Shown one piece after another: positions 47,541-58,888 of a stretch of DNA of 64,000 bases; position 1 is the first letter of the stretch; each line of letters starts with the position of its first letter. The translations under genes and the position numbers were made by a program. The DNA comes from Henckelia pumila (Eukaryota > Streptophyta > Magnoliopsida > Lamiales > Gesneriaceae). The notes under the pieces were generated by a model. That model saw only the letters and a list, made by a program, of their open reading frames with translations. It was not told the DNA's origin and searched no databases. The stretch covers positions 134,934,242 through 134,998,241 of the forward strand of contig NC_133123.1 of NCBI RefSeq assembly GCF_033568475.1, given 5' to 3'.

Positions 47541-47905
47541 ACTCATATTATTATTAAGGGAGTGCTACAACATTGTTATGGTTTTTAGTCACATCTGAAT
47601 ATATAGATTTGAATTATATATTTTGGGTGTTTTGTATTCACGTCGTTTATATTTGATGTATTTGTCATTTATATCTGTTGTATGTTGTAAAAATTTCGAT
47701 ATATTTCAAATTACACTTATTTTTGATATATTTGATATGAATTTAGATTTGAATGCACTTCAAATTCATTCTATCAATTAAGTCAACAAACTTAAAATCA
47801 ATGCGGAGTAGGTCGGATTTTAACCCGATTCATCGACATTCCTTGCTATTTGAAATAAGTTTATTCAGAATTTTAATGTTATCAACGTGGGTGAGCAAAG
47901 TTGAA

Positions 47906-48451
47906 GATGTATGTAGGGGTGAGTATTCGGTTAATTCGGTCAAAAACCGAACCGAATTAACCGAAACCAAATTAACCAAATTTTTTTTTGGTTAATCGAA
48001 CCGAACCAAATTTATATTAAAACCGATTTAACCGAACCGAATTAAAAATCGGTTAACCGATTTTTTTTATAAAATTTAAAAATTTAAAATTTTATAAAAT
48101 TAATAATTTAAATATGATTTTTTTTATCATTATAAAAATATATTAAGCTTAAAAAATTAAAATATGAAAAATTAAGTAAAATATTAAATATAAACCCATT
48201 AAAAATATATTATAAATTATATATAAGGCATAATAAAAAAATTCAAAATTTAATTATTTGTAATTCGGTTAACCGAATCAACCGATTTTTAAAAAAAAAA
48301 AAACCGAAAACCGAACCGAATTAACCGATTTAACCGAAATTTTCTAACATAAAAACCGAATTTTTGAATTAACTGAACCGAATTTTTGAATTGATTCGGT
48401 TAAGTCGGTTAATTCGATTTAACCGAAATTTTGCTCATCCCTAGATGTATG
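47906..48451. mobile_element. hAT-type MITE (530 bp) with perfect 8-bp target duplication
   Basis: Element 47914-48443 starts TAGGGGTGAG and ends CTCATCCCTA (imperfect inverted repeats). The duplication GATGTATG lies at 47906-47913 and 48444-48451. The interior is subterminal AACCGAA/TTCGGTT repeats around an AT-rich core. TIR form and 8-bp duplication indicate hAT. No transposase. Confidence 0.9.
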
Positions 48452-48673
48452 TGATGAAAGAGAAGATAAGTCAATAAGCATTAAACGAATTTTAATTAGT
48501 GCCTATTTCTGATAGATATGATCAATGATTTTTTAAAATAATAACTTAGTTCATGTTAAGATTATGGACTCCTACCCATCTTTCGTGTTTAGAAATGAAT
48601 ATGAATAAATATCTAGAGCGAGTGTAACGTTTAGAAGACATTAACGGATTCTAACACATAATGATGAGCTGAA

Positions 48674-48805
48674 GCTCCGATACCATGTTAGAACTTGTGA
48701 AATTGGACCTAATTTCAACTCCGAAAACTAACTCAAAGAAAAAGGATTATCTTAGTTCATATACAATTACCATAACTTTATCCATCTAATATGCGACATC
48801 TAACA
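48674..48805 (-). mobile_element. TRIM-like or solo short LTR with PBS remnant
   Basis: GCTCCGATACCA (48674-48685) is the reverse complement of a one-off tRNA-Met PBS (TGGTATCGGAGC). It abuts a 120-bp block 48686-48805 beginning TGTTAGAAC and ending CATCTAACA, i.e. TG/CA termini with short inverted ends. No partner LTR was found in the window. Confidence 0.5.
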
Positions 48806-49089
48806 ATTGTTATTGGTAAAATACATATATATGTATGTTAAATGTAGGTTCTTAAATAATCGTTAAGTGCAGGGAAGGATCCAGGACTCCATGTTCGGGA
48901 GGGCTGCGTCCGCATACAAAATGTTAAAAATAATTATTGTAAGTTTGTTTAAGTTTCAATAACAATAATATAATATTTTTAAAAAATAAATATAATTCCT
49001 AAAATTAATTAATGTTAATAATATATTAACAAAAGAGGAAAGCAAAAAATATCTTAAAAGATATACTCGATTAAGTATCAAATTCTATC

Positions 49090-49718
49090 GTTGTACCCCA
49101 TGTTTTTTGAAACTGGGCCGGACCGATCGGTTCGATCGGGAACCGGTCGGTTCTCTGGTCCGGAATGCCTTCAATAACCGAAAAATCGGTCCAATCATCA
49201 GAACCGGTCAAAACCGGCCAAGAACCGGTTGGACCGGTCAAGAACCGGAAAATCGGTTCAACCGGTTCAACCAGTTTAAACAGTTGAACTGGTTTTTCAA
49301 AATTTTTTATTTTTTATTTTTGAAAATTTAAAATTTTTTATTTTTAAAACTTTAAATTTAATATTTATATATATACATTATTATTTAGAATTTTTTCTTC
49401 ATTTAAAAAATTATTTTAATAATTATTATTTTTTAAAAAATTATATAATTTATTATTTAAATAATTTATAACTATAATTGATATTTTGAATATGTTTACA
49501 TATTTATTTAGCTTTCACACTATGTTAAATATATTTTTTTTTGTCTATTTATATAATTTTTGAGTTTTTAAAATTTAAAATATATTATTTATTATATTTA
49601 ATTATATAAACGGTTTTCCGATTTCGATCTTCAAGTTAAACGACCCGACCAATTGGACCGTTTTTTTTAGGTTGACCGGTTCGATCACCGGTCCGGTTAT
49701 GAAAACACTGATTGTACC
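49090..49718. mobile_element. hAT-type MITE (613 bp), CCGGTT-rich
   Basis: Element 49098-49710. Left end CCATGTTTTTTGAAACTGGG. Right end, reverse complement CAGTGTTTTCATAACCGG. The 8-bp duplication is GTTGTACC / ATTGTACC (7 of 8). Subterminal repeats are AACCGG and GGACCGG, and the core is AT-rich. Confidence 0.85.
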
Positions 49719-50346
49719 TATAAGATGTTGTTCCCTCTTAATATTTTACAATTGGTTTTTTCCATCTATTGCCAGTAAATATATGTTAAGAAAGGGCGAC
49801 AATCGCAATTTAGAAAAATATTTTATTTCTAAATATTAGCAAAATAAAAAAAAACGTAACATGTAATCATCATTTAATAAATTAAGTTTTTACTATAATT
49901 TGTAATTTTTTTTAATTTTGTAGGCATAAGCGGATATGGATTTTTGACAACAAAGATAAAAAATTAGATTATCAATCTTGGTTTAGAAACAATGAGATTA
50001 TCAATTACCAAAAGCCTCAAAATCTCAAGCCTTAAAATCACTTCAAATACATGAAAAATCGAGCAAGATGTTTGAAGCCGAGTAAAATAAAAAATGTAAA
50101 AATATATTGCATTTTATTATTTTAAATAAAATATGCTAAGTTTTCAAATAATAAAAATAAAAATACAAAAATTGTAAGAGAGTTTTAAATAAAATGTGCT
50201 AACTTTTGAAATTAAAAAAAAAAGGTAAGAGAGTTTTAAAGACAAGGTGAGCAAAAAAATTGAAAAGAACCTACCTAAATCAATCAATCAAATGTTTGGA
50301 ACTTCATCGAACCTGAATCAATCGATCAAATGTATGGAAGCAAAAG

Positions 50347-50803
50347 TAAGGGGTTATAAACGAACCGAATCGATCCGAATAATGATAAAATTTTAAGGCT
50401 CGAATTCGGCTCGATAAGAGTATATTCGAGTTCGAGCTCGATTTGAAGCTCGATAATTTTAAATATTTTGGCTCGAGCTCGGCTCGAAATGGAATTCGAG
50501 TTCGAGTTCGTCTCGAAACATTCGAACATGTTCGTGAACTATTACTCAGTTATTATGGTTCGAAAAACTCGAAATGTTCGAAAATATTCGAAATGTATAT
50601 ATATTTATTATATAATTATATTATATTAATTAAATATTAAGGCTCGCGAACTATCGTACAAAATAATTTTGGTTTGAGTTCGGTTCGAAAAAAAGTTCGA
50701 ACATGTTCGAATTCGGCTCGAGTTCGATAAGATCGAATACAAATCAAATATTTATCGAGCGGGCTCGAAAAACTCACGAATCGGATCGGTTCGTTTGCAC
50801 CTG
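50347..50803. mobile_element. degenerate hAT-type MITE, CTCGA-rich
   Basis: The left end AAGGGGTTATAAACGAACCG and the reverse complement of the right end, AGGTGCAAACGAACCG, form decayed inverted repeats. The interior has GTTCGAGCTCGA strings. The same type as the one at 18415-18781. Ends are approximate; no duplication seen. Confidence 0.5.
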
Positions 50804-51199
50804 CACCAGGGAACCACAAGGCCAAATGCAAATATTTGAAATTGAGGGGGCAACTATTATATACAAGAAAAACTAAAAAAATATACTAAATAGTAATAAA
50901 TAATAATGTTTTCAAAAAATTTCGGGGGGCCGGGACCCGGCTCGGGTACTACAGGAAATCCGCCCATGGTTAATTGTATTCTAGATATAAATATTCAACT
51001 TCGCTTGATGACCTATATATAAATATAAGTTATGTTATATGATCAACAAAAGTAACACCCGATTACAGATTATCTTTGAAATTATAAAAGTATCTCATAT
51101 CACCTCAAAAAAAAAAAAAGTATCTCACATAAACTAACGTGAAAATCTCTTCACTGATATAATTTTATAAAGATTATGTTGCATGTATATTGAAGGTTA

Positions 51200-51806
51200 C
51201 ATATTGCTAGGGGTGTCAAAACTCAACTCGACCTGTCAATCCGAAAAATATCAGGTTAGGGTTGGGGGATTTTGGGTTTGGGTCGAATCGGGTTGACCCG
51301 AAAGCTAACCCGAAAAAATTAATCGGGCTCGGGTTGGGTTCGGGTCAACCTGGGTTAACCTGAAATGATCCGAAACTTTTTTTTATTATTATTTTTATAT
51401 AAAATTAAGATAAATTTACTACATTTTTATACATTTTTTATATATTAATATAATAGATTTTCGTCATTTAATGTTTATTTTGTACAATTTTTATTTTTAA
51501 AAATATTTTTTTTATTTTTCGTAATAGGTATATTTTAAATTTTTTATAACTAAAATTTCAAATTTAAATTATACGTAAGCTTAAATTTTGTAATATGTGA
51601 TTAAATTAAATATTATTATTATTGTGTATTTTGAATTTTTATTTAATTATTTTGTTAAAAAATAAAATCGAATTGGTTCGGGTTGATCGGGTTAAGGGTT
51701 CGGATTCGGGTTGGCATTTTCGGATTGATCCGGGTTCGGGTTGAGAAATTTTTTTTAGTTATTTTCGTCAACCCGACCCACCCGAATTGACACCCTTACA
51801 CATTAC
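51200..51806. mobile_element. hAT-type MITE (591 bp), GGGTTG-rich
   Basis: Element 51208-51798. Left end TAGGGGTGTCAAAA; right end, reverse complement TAAGGGTGTCAATT. The flanking 8-mers CATATTGC and CACATTAC match at 6 of 8. The interior has repeated CGGGTT/AACCCG strings. Confidence 0.8.
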
Positions 51807-52219
51807 ACTTTTTTTTTTAGTACAAATTGTATCGAATATCGAAATTACATCATATCATAACACTAAAACGTGAAATTTGCCCACACAACCGACGGAACTT
51901 AAGCATGGACTCGAAACGTGCTTGTCTCGAGCTAAGAAAATATCTAAATCTACCCGAAGTCTTCATTGGCCCCTTACATATTACACTTAAAATAACCGAA
52001 CTATACTAAATTCATTATAAAAAGATTTTTTCCAAAAAAAAAATAAAGCTAATTTTGTAATTTCAAAAGAATACGTAAACACTTGTTTAACATTTCTATT
52101 TTATAATTTCAAAATTCAAGTATAATCACGTTATAAATTTCATGATACATATAGCATCTTTCTATAAATATTGTTTGTTGGATTCAATACATTTAGTTCC
52201 ACGATCGTCACCATCCCCA

Positions 52220-53014
52220 TCACTTGAGTGCAGGACGGCCGATCGAAGCTGCCACCATGGTGTCCGCCTGGAGATGACCGCCGCAGCTCAGGGCTCCGAT
52301 CAGTCCTCCCATCGGCCACCCTCTATCTTTATCGTCGCAGCTTCTAACTCTAAACGCCGGTGGCGGGCACTGCCGGCGGCTCCGCCTAGTACTGTTCATA
52401 CCATCTAGTTCCTTTGAAAGTCTCGATGTACCGAAGAAGAACAAGTACCACTTAGCTTTCCCAGACGGCGAAGAAGCCATTACAGGAAATTTCTGCACCG
52501 GGAAATCGCACCCTTTAACTTTCTTTGGTGAACGACGCAATGGGTTTGAAACATGCCGATTCTTTACTGTCTTCTGCACCGGAGTTAATGGGATTGCTCT
52601 GGTTTTATCGTTCTTGGAGTTGATGCATCTTTCAGAAGTACTATTGCTGGAACCAAAATCCCACCTTGAAATTACTCCATAATCTTGATCTTTCTTGGTT
52701 ATGTGGGCTTCTTGTTTCCTGCTAATTTCGATTAATGGACTTTTTGCATCGCAACATGGCTGTTTGTAAGGAATAAGTTTTCCACAGAAGATGATGTTCT
52801 CCCGCGGGACTCCGGCCGGTGACGGTGGAGAAGGGTTGAAGTATTCTTGGCTAAAGAACTCGAAGAAATCGTCTTCGGAGGAGGAGAAGGATGTTGATTC
52901 TTGGGAGGACAAATCTTCATCGCTATACAATGGAAGATCACACAAAGAAAGTGTTTCCTCCTCTTCTTCTTGATCATGTGTGTGATGAATGTTTTCAAAG
53001 TGAAGTGTCTCCAT
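52220..53014 (-). CDS. intronless plant gene of unknown function (264 aa)
   Basis: A single open frame METLHFENIHH...IGRPALK, 264 aa. The N-terminal third is very acidic and Ser-rich (DQEEEEETLSLCDLPLYSDE; SSQESTSFSSSEDDFFEFFS). A basic middle carries NPLRRSPKKVK. A compact hydrophobic-aromatic motif, AKWYLFFFGTSRLSKE (about residues 187-202), is followed by SRRQCPPPAF. No signal peptide or membrane segment is convincing. Similar acidic proteins with a KWYxFxFG motif occur in plants without an assigned role, as far as I recall. A TATA box sits 62 bp upstream of the ATG, supporting this start. The low-complexity last 50 residues may mean the true stop context is altered. Confidence 0.78.
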   Translation of the reverse strand: METLHFENIHHTHDQEEEEETLSLCDLPLYSDEDLSSQESTSFSSSEDDFFEFFSQEYFNPSPPSPAGVPRENIIFCGKLIPYKQPCCDAKSPLIEISRKQEAHITKKDQDYGVISRWDFGSSNSTSERCINSKNDKTRAIPLTPVQKTVKNRHVSNPLRRSPKKVKGCDFPVQKFPVMASSPSGKAKWYLFFFGTSRLSKELDGMNSTRRSRRQCPPPAFRVRSCDDKDRGWPMGGLIGALSCGGHLQADTMVAASIGRPALK

Positions 53015-53075
53015 GGGAGCAATTAATTTGGTTTCAACTTTTCAACACCTATGAAATTATGGGGAATTATTGATG

Positions 53076-53083
53076 TTTATATA
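53076..53083 (-). promoter_or_regulatory. TATA box of the 264-aa protein gene
   Basis: TATATAAA on the minus strand, 62 bp before the start codon, giving a short (~30 nt) 5' UTR. Confidence 0.6.
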
Positions 53084-53099
53084 GTGTAGCGAATTTCAT

Positions 53100-54882
53100 A
53101 TGTAATTTTTTTTTAATTTTTCTTTTAGAAACACAAAAGAATAATTAAAGTTTTAAAAGAAAAAGGTAAACAAAAGGTACAATGATGGTCTTATTGTTGC
53201 GTATTTATCCTTCTTTATTTACGATTTTTGGCCTTTTCTAATAGCCGTGTGTGAAAAGTATAAAGTAATGTTAAATTCTCCTTTTAATATCTAGATGGTT
53301 TGGGGTGACATTTGCTAAAGTATAGCTAAAACATGTTATTTTGTACTTCTAGAGGCTATTAGGCTAGACTTTGAAACAAAACAGGTCATAATTGGACTCG
53401 TTACTAGCATAGTCTTCACATTGATGATAGAACACAAATATTTGAACTCAACGGTTGTGAATTGTAGAATTTTTTTTTAAAATATAAGACATGAGGTAAA
53501 TTGTTTATGATTTATTTATTAAATGCATTCCATATTCCTCATGATCATTGGATCGACTTACTTTAATACTTGGACATTGTTTGATTTGATGTATTATTAA
53601 TCTATGTATAACTTATCAATTAATTTCGCCTTATTTTCGTCATATTATTTATCTATTTATTAATTAATAATTTTACATCAATTAAATTAAATAAATTATA
53701 ATCTATCCATCAAATCAAATAATGTATTAACTATTTTTTTCTTATTTATTTTTAATTTACATTATATTGCTTGTCTATGGATTACTTATCCTATCACTCA
53801 AACCAAACGGTCATCTAACAAACCGATATATACGTTATGAATTTTTGGAGTTTGAACTTGTTATTTTAAGTCCACTGTAATTTTCACACATAATACATAA
53901 AAGTCATAAATCAATCGTGTTATTTGATCATGATGCTAGGAATTAGCAAAATTTTCACGGACTAAAATTGGTAAAAAAGAAAGACATATTTATCTTTATA
54001 TTGGTAAAAATATGTATGATTCCTAAACGTAGGAAGATATTTTTAAAATCAAACTGAAATTATTTATTAGAATTTAAAAATTACCGTGATTACTTTTTTA
54101 AAACCCTTGATAAACTCTAGAAAAGATTTGTCCTTATCGTGTGGGTCAGGTGATATTGTTCTAGAATTGGGCCCTACTTCGTCACCCTTGAAACACTTTG
54201 ATATTAGTGGGCCGGCGGCCTGCATCACCGGACTCTGACTTTCGGGAAAAGAAATAGGAAAAGCTTAACAATAGGTTAGTGCTAAATTAAATAAATATAT
54301 TTTTAAACTTTATGAACTAATGCTACTAAAAATCATGTAACTAAAATTCGTGAAATCACATAAATGAAAATCAAAATTTGTTACAAAATATAAATAATAG
54401 ATTACAGTAAGTCAGTAAGGTATAAATTGGAACTGAATAAATTGATTTTTTTTTATATTTACATTTTGACCTGCAATTTTTTTTTAAAATGAGGATATTA
54501 TAAAATATTTTTAAAAAATTAAAATTATTTGAAACTCCGACTGTCACCAAAAAAAAAAAAAAATTCTAGCCTTGGGTAAGAGAAAAGAAACAGCAGGAAA
54601 ACGAAGTCCTTATAATTCATTAAATTATTAGGCATCTTTGGACGTGTTAGGCAAGTGGTATCCAAACATTTTATTTCATTTTTCTCGAGTCTATATTGTA
54701 CAAAAAAAGCATATCCAATATTTAATACATAGTGATTTGGCCATTTATTTCGGTCATTCCTGATAATTTATAGCTTGAGTCGAATTTTAAAAAATGAGAT
54801 AAATTAATTTTCGCAAAAAAGGAAACATTAAAAATCACGACTTCAAAATAATATATTTTTTGGTCATATGGTCTCATCACGA
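53100..54882. other. AT-rich intergenic region
   Basis: No gene, RNA gene or clear transposon end was recognised. Poly-A and poly-T runs are frequent. Confidence 0.6.
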
Positions 54883-55066
54883 AATAAAAACTATTTTTTA
54901 ATGTGATGTCCAAGTTGGCAGAGCAGGTGAACGATTGACTAGAAGTCAAAAGTTCGATTTTTTTATCAACATTATTACATTAGTTCGATGACTTATCCAA
55001 TACGCATCGAAAGATAGTAGCTGATTAAATTCGTGTTCCCACGTCTACAAAAGAATAAAAACTATT
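54883..55066 (+). mobile_element. Au-like tRNA-derived SINE with 13-bp target duplication
   Basis: Body 54896-55053. Pol III box A-like AGTTGGCAGAGCAGGTG (54913-54929) and box B-like AGTTCGATTT (54950-54960) lie at tRNA spacing, separated by GACTAGAAGTCA as in plant Au SINEs. The 3' part CGAAAGATAGTAGCTG...GTTCCCACGTCTACAAAAG also matches that family's tail. The exact duplication AATAAAAACTATT is at 54883-54895 and 55054-55066. Confidence 0.85.
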
Positions 55067-56621
55067 AGTAAAAATTTGTAATTAAAGTCGCATAAAACTA
55101 GGTTATAAATAGTTGGTCTTGCATAAAAACGTGAAAAAAAAATTATAACTGATGCTCGCATAAATATTCATAATAGTTATTCACGATCAAAAATTATATA
55201 TATAAATAAAATAAAATAAAAAATAGGTCATAAATAAATTAACAGATGCTTTAATTTAGTTTAGACCCGATTCGAACTTTGCGTGTCTCAGGCGCTGCAT
55301 TCTGTATGTTGAGATTGGAGGTTCTGTACTATGTTGAAAATAGAGATTTGTATTGTCGGTAAAGAAAAAAAAAATTAATGGGAAGGATTAAGAATGATAA
55401 TTAGAATTATTAAGAATAAAATATTATTTAATTTATTAAATAAGGATAAATACGTATATCACATAATTTAAAAAAGAGAAGGTCATATATCAAATTTGTA
55501 ATCACACGAAGGTCATTTACTTAAATAATCCCTAAAAGAAAAGGAATATATTTGGGTCATTGATGAGAAACCAATACAGGCTATTAATAGAGCATCAATA
55601 TTCGCGTGAAAATCTTTAACCTACTCAAAAATATAATATAGTAACAATTAAAATAGTAGAAAAATTCAAGAACACATAACACGTTAAATAAAAATGAATA
55701 ATATTTTAAACCTCAATATTTATAAAAATAAAGTATGAAAACCCGAGATGAAGCATATGTGCCAGAATTCAAACATAGGACTTAAAAATAACTTTAATTC
55801 TACACACGATATTTTATAAGAATAATAAATGCAATTTGCCCGAATATTTCTTGATGATATTGTTTTTCGATGTTACAAGAGATATTGGAATCATGCACGA
55901 TATAACAACTAACAAGTACTCTTTCACAATTTAGATTTTGGAATTCAAATATTCAGAAATATGAGTTGAGATTTTACATCACGATATATGGTACATCGTA
56001 TATATACACTGCTTGACTATATGGGCGGACTATGATACAATTAAGATTAATTAATTAGTCTCTTGAACCATCACTAATTTGTAATAGAACTGCTGTTTGG
56101 AGACATACATTGATAAATTTTTATCTTTATATGAGCGTTTGTACAAATAAATTTAAATTTTTCTTATTTTGATGTTGACGACCGGCGACCGACATATTTT
56201 TTACAACATTTATTTATCATATTTTATTGATTCATTCTTTAAAAATAGTTCTATTTGAGTTCTTATTCTTTCCAAATTACTGATTCAAACATCAAAAGTT
56301 GTTTGGTCACGCTGTTGTCACGTTCTTCGTTTACTTGAGTTTTGCGATTTTTTTTAATAACTGCTCACAAAATTAAGAAATATATATAGTTTTAACTAAC
56401 TAAACTGATTTTTAGATAACTATTTCAAAAAATTTGTAATATTTTTGTTTTTAAAAAATAAAGTAAGCGGAGAGACCTCGTAAAACAAGGAAAATAAACA
56501 TATAAAAGGAGAAAAAAAGATAATGTCAAAATCCAAATTCCATCTTTTAACAAAATATTATACACAATAAACGATTATATAACTTCAAAAAAAAAAAGAA
56601 AAAAAAAGAAACGATTATGTT
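55067..56621. other. AT-rich intergenic region
   Basis: Nothing coding or repeated was recognised apart from homopolymer runs (e.g. A-rich 56587-56610). Confidence 0.6.
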
Positions 56622-56626
56622 AACAT

Positions 56627-57065
56627 TGTTGAAAATAGTTACTAATACTATATCATAAATCTGTGAATCAAGTGGCACAACTTTATGAGTTGGAAAGGTG
56701 CCTACTAGTCTGAACGAAGTGGTGCAAATTTGTGAATTGAAAGGATGTCTGTTCCAAGTGGATATCTACCTGGAAAGTCACATCCTTTCTCAAAGGTTGT
56801 GTATATATTATAAATATCAGTCAATGGTCTCAGATAGATAAAAGAATTCCATTTCTTTTGATTCGTTTCCATAACAATCAACTTTCATTCTTTATTTGTT
56901 TTGGGGGAATTTATAGATTTTCTGTTTATAAATTCTGGTCTTGTTCGAGCATCCTGGAGGAAAATTGCTATTATTCCAGCATCAACATAGTGGGGGCAAT
57001 ATTTCCTTAAGGATAGTGAATACACGCTCGGGACAAATATCATATACTGAAAACTTATTTTAACA
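56627..57065 (+). repeat. 5' LTR of copia C (439 bp)
   Basis: TGTTGAAAATAG...CTTATTTTAACA. A TATA box (TATAAATA) at 56809-56816 implies transcription start near 56840. It contains the 17-nt segment (56998-57014) complementary to the sequence just after the LTR. Confidence 0.93.
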
Positions 57066-57081
57066 ATCTTAAGGAAATATT
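57066..57081 (+). other. atypical primer-binding position of copia C, complementary to its own LTR
   Basis: ATCTTAAGGAAATATT begins at the first base after the LTR. It pairs with AATATTTCCTTAAGGAT (56998-57014) over 16 base pairs with one bulged G. No TGG is present here, unlike tRNA-primed sites. Confidence 0.6.
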
Positions 57082-57102
57082 ATTACGAATTTTTTCCTTT
57101 CA

Positions 57103-57550
57103 ATGGAAGCCACTGGATCGAAATCTGTTTTTGATGCATTCAAGTTGGACCGTTTCGATGGGACTAACTTTACTCGTTGGAAGGACAAATTGTTCTTCCT
57201 ACTCACCGAATTGGGAGTCGCATATCTACTAAGTCAAGATCTGCCCATTGTTCCTGCTTCAACTGATAAAGATACCGATGCGATCAAAGCATCTCGTAAG
57301 AAAAGAGAATCTGATGAAGTACGCTGTAGAGGATATATTTTGAATGCCTTATCGGATAGACTGTATGATCTTTTTCGTTCAATCAAAACCCACAGGAAAT
57401 CTGGAGCGCATTGGAGAACAAATATATATCAGAAAAACAAGGTACGTACAGATTTTTAAGCATGAAATTTTTTGAGTTTCAAATGGTCCACAATAAGTCT
57501 GTTCTGGATCAAGTTGATGAATTGCTTGTCTTATTTCTAGACTCAAGGAT
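57103..57550 (+). pseudogene. copia C gag, N-terminal part
   Basis: The ATG is 37 bp after the LTR. 118 codons are open: MEATGSKSVFDAFKLDRFDG and FTRWKDKLFFLLTE, a UBN2-type gag beginning. The frame is lost around 57410-57460, and the following DNA up to 57550 still encodes gag-like wording (FEFQMVHNKS) in another frame. Confidence 0.85.
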
Positions 57551-58888
57551 TTGAAAATTGAAGTGTCTGAGCCATTGCAAGTTGCTGTTGTGATTGCAAA
57601 ATTGCCAGCCACTTGGAATGGCTACAGAAAGAAATTGTTGCACACTTCTGAAGAATTTTCTGTAGACCAACTTATAAAGCATGTTCGAATCGAAGAGGAA
57701 ACTCGCATTCGTGAGAACAAATTTGCTTTAGAATCTGGTTCCAAGGTTAACAATGTTGAGTCTAGCACTAAGAAAAATGGGTATTCTGGGAAGAAAAGAA
57801 AGTTTGCAGAGTCTTCAACCGAGAATTATTCCAACAAGAAAAACAACAAGACATGTTACTTTTGTGGAAATAAAGGTCATTACAAGAAAGAATGCAGGTT
57901 CTACAAGAAATTGAAAGTGGAGGGAAATGTTGGACACAAGAATGCAAATCTTATTGAGCATCCACCAAGCCCTCCTCCTCATATTTTTGCCATGATATCT
58001 GATCTTAAAATAAGTATGATAACAGAATGCAACATGGCAACAACTAAAAACTCTATTGATTGGTGGTATGATTCTGGTGCAACCATTCATGTTTGCAATG
58101 ACAAAAGTTTATTCAAAAACTATGAAATTGCTGAAAAAGATGAAAAAGTCTTAATGAGAAATCATGATACTGCCATGGTAATAGGAAGGAGAACCATTGA
58201 ATTACAGTTTACTTTCGGAAAGAAGATGATTTTGATGAATGTACTGCACGTTCCAGATGTAAGAAAGAATCTGATTTCTGCAAGTTTGTTGTGCAAAAAG
58301 GGATTGAAGGCTGTTTTAGAAGCAGAGAAATTAATAATTTCTAAGAATGGTGTATTTGTAGGACAAGGATACTCATGTGATGGAATGTTTAAACTAAGTA
58401 TCAATAAAGCTAATATTTCTGCTTATATTCTTGAGTCTTTTTTTAATTTATGGCATGCTCGATTATCCCATGTTAACTTCAAATCTATGAAATTTATGTC
58501 AAAGCATGCTTTAATTTCTTGTTCAAATCATAACTCTGGAAAATGTGAAATATGCATACAAGCGAAAATGACCAGAAAACCTTTTCCTAAGAATGAAAGA
58601 ACAACTGAATTGCTTGAACTTATATACACAGACATATGTGAATTAAATGGACATTTAACTAGAGGTAGAAAAAGATATTTTATAACTTTTATAGATGATC
58701 ATTCGAAATTTACTCATGTTTATTTATTGAGAACAAAAGATCAAGCATTTGATGTTTTTAAAAGCTATAAAGTCTTGGTTGAAAATCAATTGGACAAGAA
58801 GATTAAAATCCTACGAAGTGATCGAGGTGGTGAATATTTTCCACTCGATTTTACTGCATTTTGTGAAGAAAATGGATTAATTCATTAA
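57551..58888 (+). pseudogene. copia C gag C-terminus, protease and integrase N-terminal half
   Basis: 445 codons. The end of gag has the CCHC knuckle CYFCGNKGHYKKEC. Protease DSGATIHVCND lies at residues ~178-188. GAG-pre-integrase is LWHARLSHVN, the HHCC ends CEICIQAKM, and the integrase core starts IYTDICELNG and RSDRGGEYF. It stops at 58886-58888 through a frame change within the core. Confidence 0.9.

Noticed and set aside
54911..54965. tRNA gene
   Set aside because: Boxes A and B are present but no cloverleaf or anticodon stem forms, and the 13-bp target duplication and 3' tail show a SINE.
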